A DNA stretch of 6,213 nt from contig JAIRTU010000226.1 of assembly GCA_031254735.1 (NCBI GenBank), positions 1 to 6,213 of the forward strand, written 5' to 3'. The DNA is from Bacteroidales bacterium (GTDB taxonomy: Bacteria; Bacteroidota; Bacteroidia; Bacteroidales; WCHB1-69). Position numbers and translations under genes: made by a program. Below the pieces are notes generated by a model. It saw only the letters and a program-made list of their open reading frames with translations. It was not told the origin of the DNA and ran no database searches. This document shows positions 5,694 to 6,213 of the stretch, piece by piece. How positions within the stretch are numbered: the first letter of the stretch is position 1; the number at the start of each line of letters is the position of its first letter.

Positions 5694-6213
5694 TCAAAGT
5701 GGGGATTACAGGAGATATGGGTTCGGGCAAAACAACGGTTTGTCGTGTTTTTCAACATTTGGACGTGTCGGTTTTCGATAGCGACAATCGGGCAAAACAA
5801 TTGTATGACAAAGAAGATGTTAAAGAGAAAATCTGCCTGCTGTTCGGAGACGGATTGCTTTCCGACAGGGGAGAAGTAGACCGGAAAAAATTGGGTCAGC
5901 TTGTCTTCTCCGACCCTAAACGCTTGCAGGCATTGAATGCGATGATACACCCTTTGGTGTTGGAAGAATATGAAAAATGGACAGAGAAGCACAAAAAAGA
6001 ACGTTACACGCTGTTTGAATCGGCTTTGTTGTATTCCTGCAATCTGACGCATCTTTTCGATAAAATCATTTTTGTGGAGGCGTCGCAAGACGTGCGAATA
6101 CGGCGAGTAATGGAGAGAGATAACACTTCTTTGTCGCATGTTTGGCAGCGTATCGAGCAACAATCTTTTGAAAAAAACGAATTATTCAAGCCCGATTATT
6201 TCATTTTTAATGA
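5690..6213 (+). CDS. coaE: Dephospho-CoA kinase, 3' end cut by the window
   Basis: The frame is open from ATG 5690 to the window edge, giving 174 codons of an enzyme usually about 195-210 residues long. It phosphorylates the 3'-hydroxyl of dephospho-CoA with ATP, the last step of coenzyme A synthesis, in the cytoplasm. The P-loop is GDMGSGKTT (8-16), with Met in the usual Ile/Val position. Asp30 and Asp32 in VFDSD fit the conserved acidic pair of the active site. MIHPLV (85-90), the ESALLY segment (110-115) and the arginine-rich LID region RIRRVMERD (136-144) are all family features. The last visible residues are DYFIFN, where the family typically ends a beta strand before the C-terminal helix. 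It overlaps the CvpA gene by ATGA and looks like the fourth gene of this operon. Confidence 0.93.
   Translation, partial: MIKVGITGDMGSGKTTVCRVFQHLDVSVFDSDNRAKQLYDKEDVKEKICLLFGDGLLSDRGEVDRKKLGQLVFSDPKRLQALNAMIHPLVLEEYEKWTEKHKKERYTLFESALLYSCNLTHLFDKIIFVEASQDVRIRRVMERDNTSLSHVWQRIEQQSFEKNELFKPDYFIFN

Overview
The window looks like a Bacteroidota (probably Bacteroidales) chromosome. Four things point there: a C-terminal type IX secretion (T9SS) sorting domain at the left edge, an animal-type (type II) glutaminyl cyclase-like lipoprotein, A-rich translation starts without clear Shine-Dalgarno sites, and a TAnnTTTG-type -7 promoter element. No species can be named from the sequence alone. I see no tRNA, rRNA, CRISPR array, insertion sequence or prophage.

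Layout: (1) 1-215, plus strand: the last 70 codons of a T9SS-secreted protein, followed by a strong, probably two-way terminator (237-270). (2) 270-474: a gene-free stretch packed with short direct repeats and a small hairpin, resembling a dispersed intergenic repeat. (3) 475-3505, minus strand: four tightly arranged genes, read from right to left: a 60-aa lipoprotein, a SprT-like zinc metalloprotein overlapping it, manC (mannose-1-phosphate guanylyltransferase), and the M28/glutaminyl-cyclase lipoprotein. (4) 3506-3648: a divergent intergenic region with a recognisable promoter for the plus strand. (5) 3649-6213, plus strand: an MlaE-type permease, an MlaF-type ATPase, a CvpA-family membrane protein and the start of coaE (dephospho-CoA kinase, cut by the window edge), with gaps of 5 and 21 nt and one 4-nt overlap, so almost certainly one operon.

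Most of the genes fit a cell-envelope theme: lipid transport across the periplasm (MlaE/MlaF), supply of GDP-mannose for surface glycans (ManC), N-terminal pyroglutamate formation on exported proteins (QC-like lipoprotein), and a secreted T9SS cargo. CoaE is core metabolism. The genes belong to known families. The points most worth a second look are the repeat cluster at 279-458, the QC-like enzyme and its changed metal-site residues, the overlapping lipoprotein/SprT pair, and an MlaE-MlaF pair with no adjacent MlaD but a CvpA gene in its place. I found no convincing new multi-gene system.
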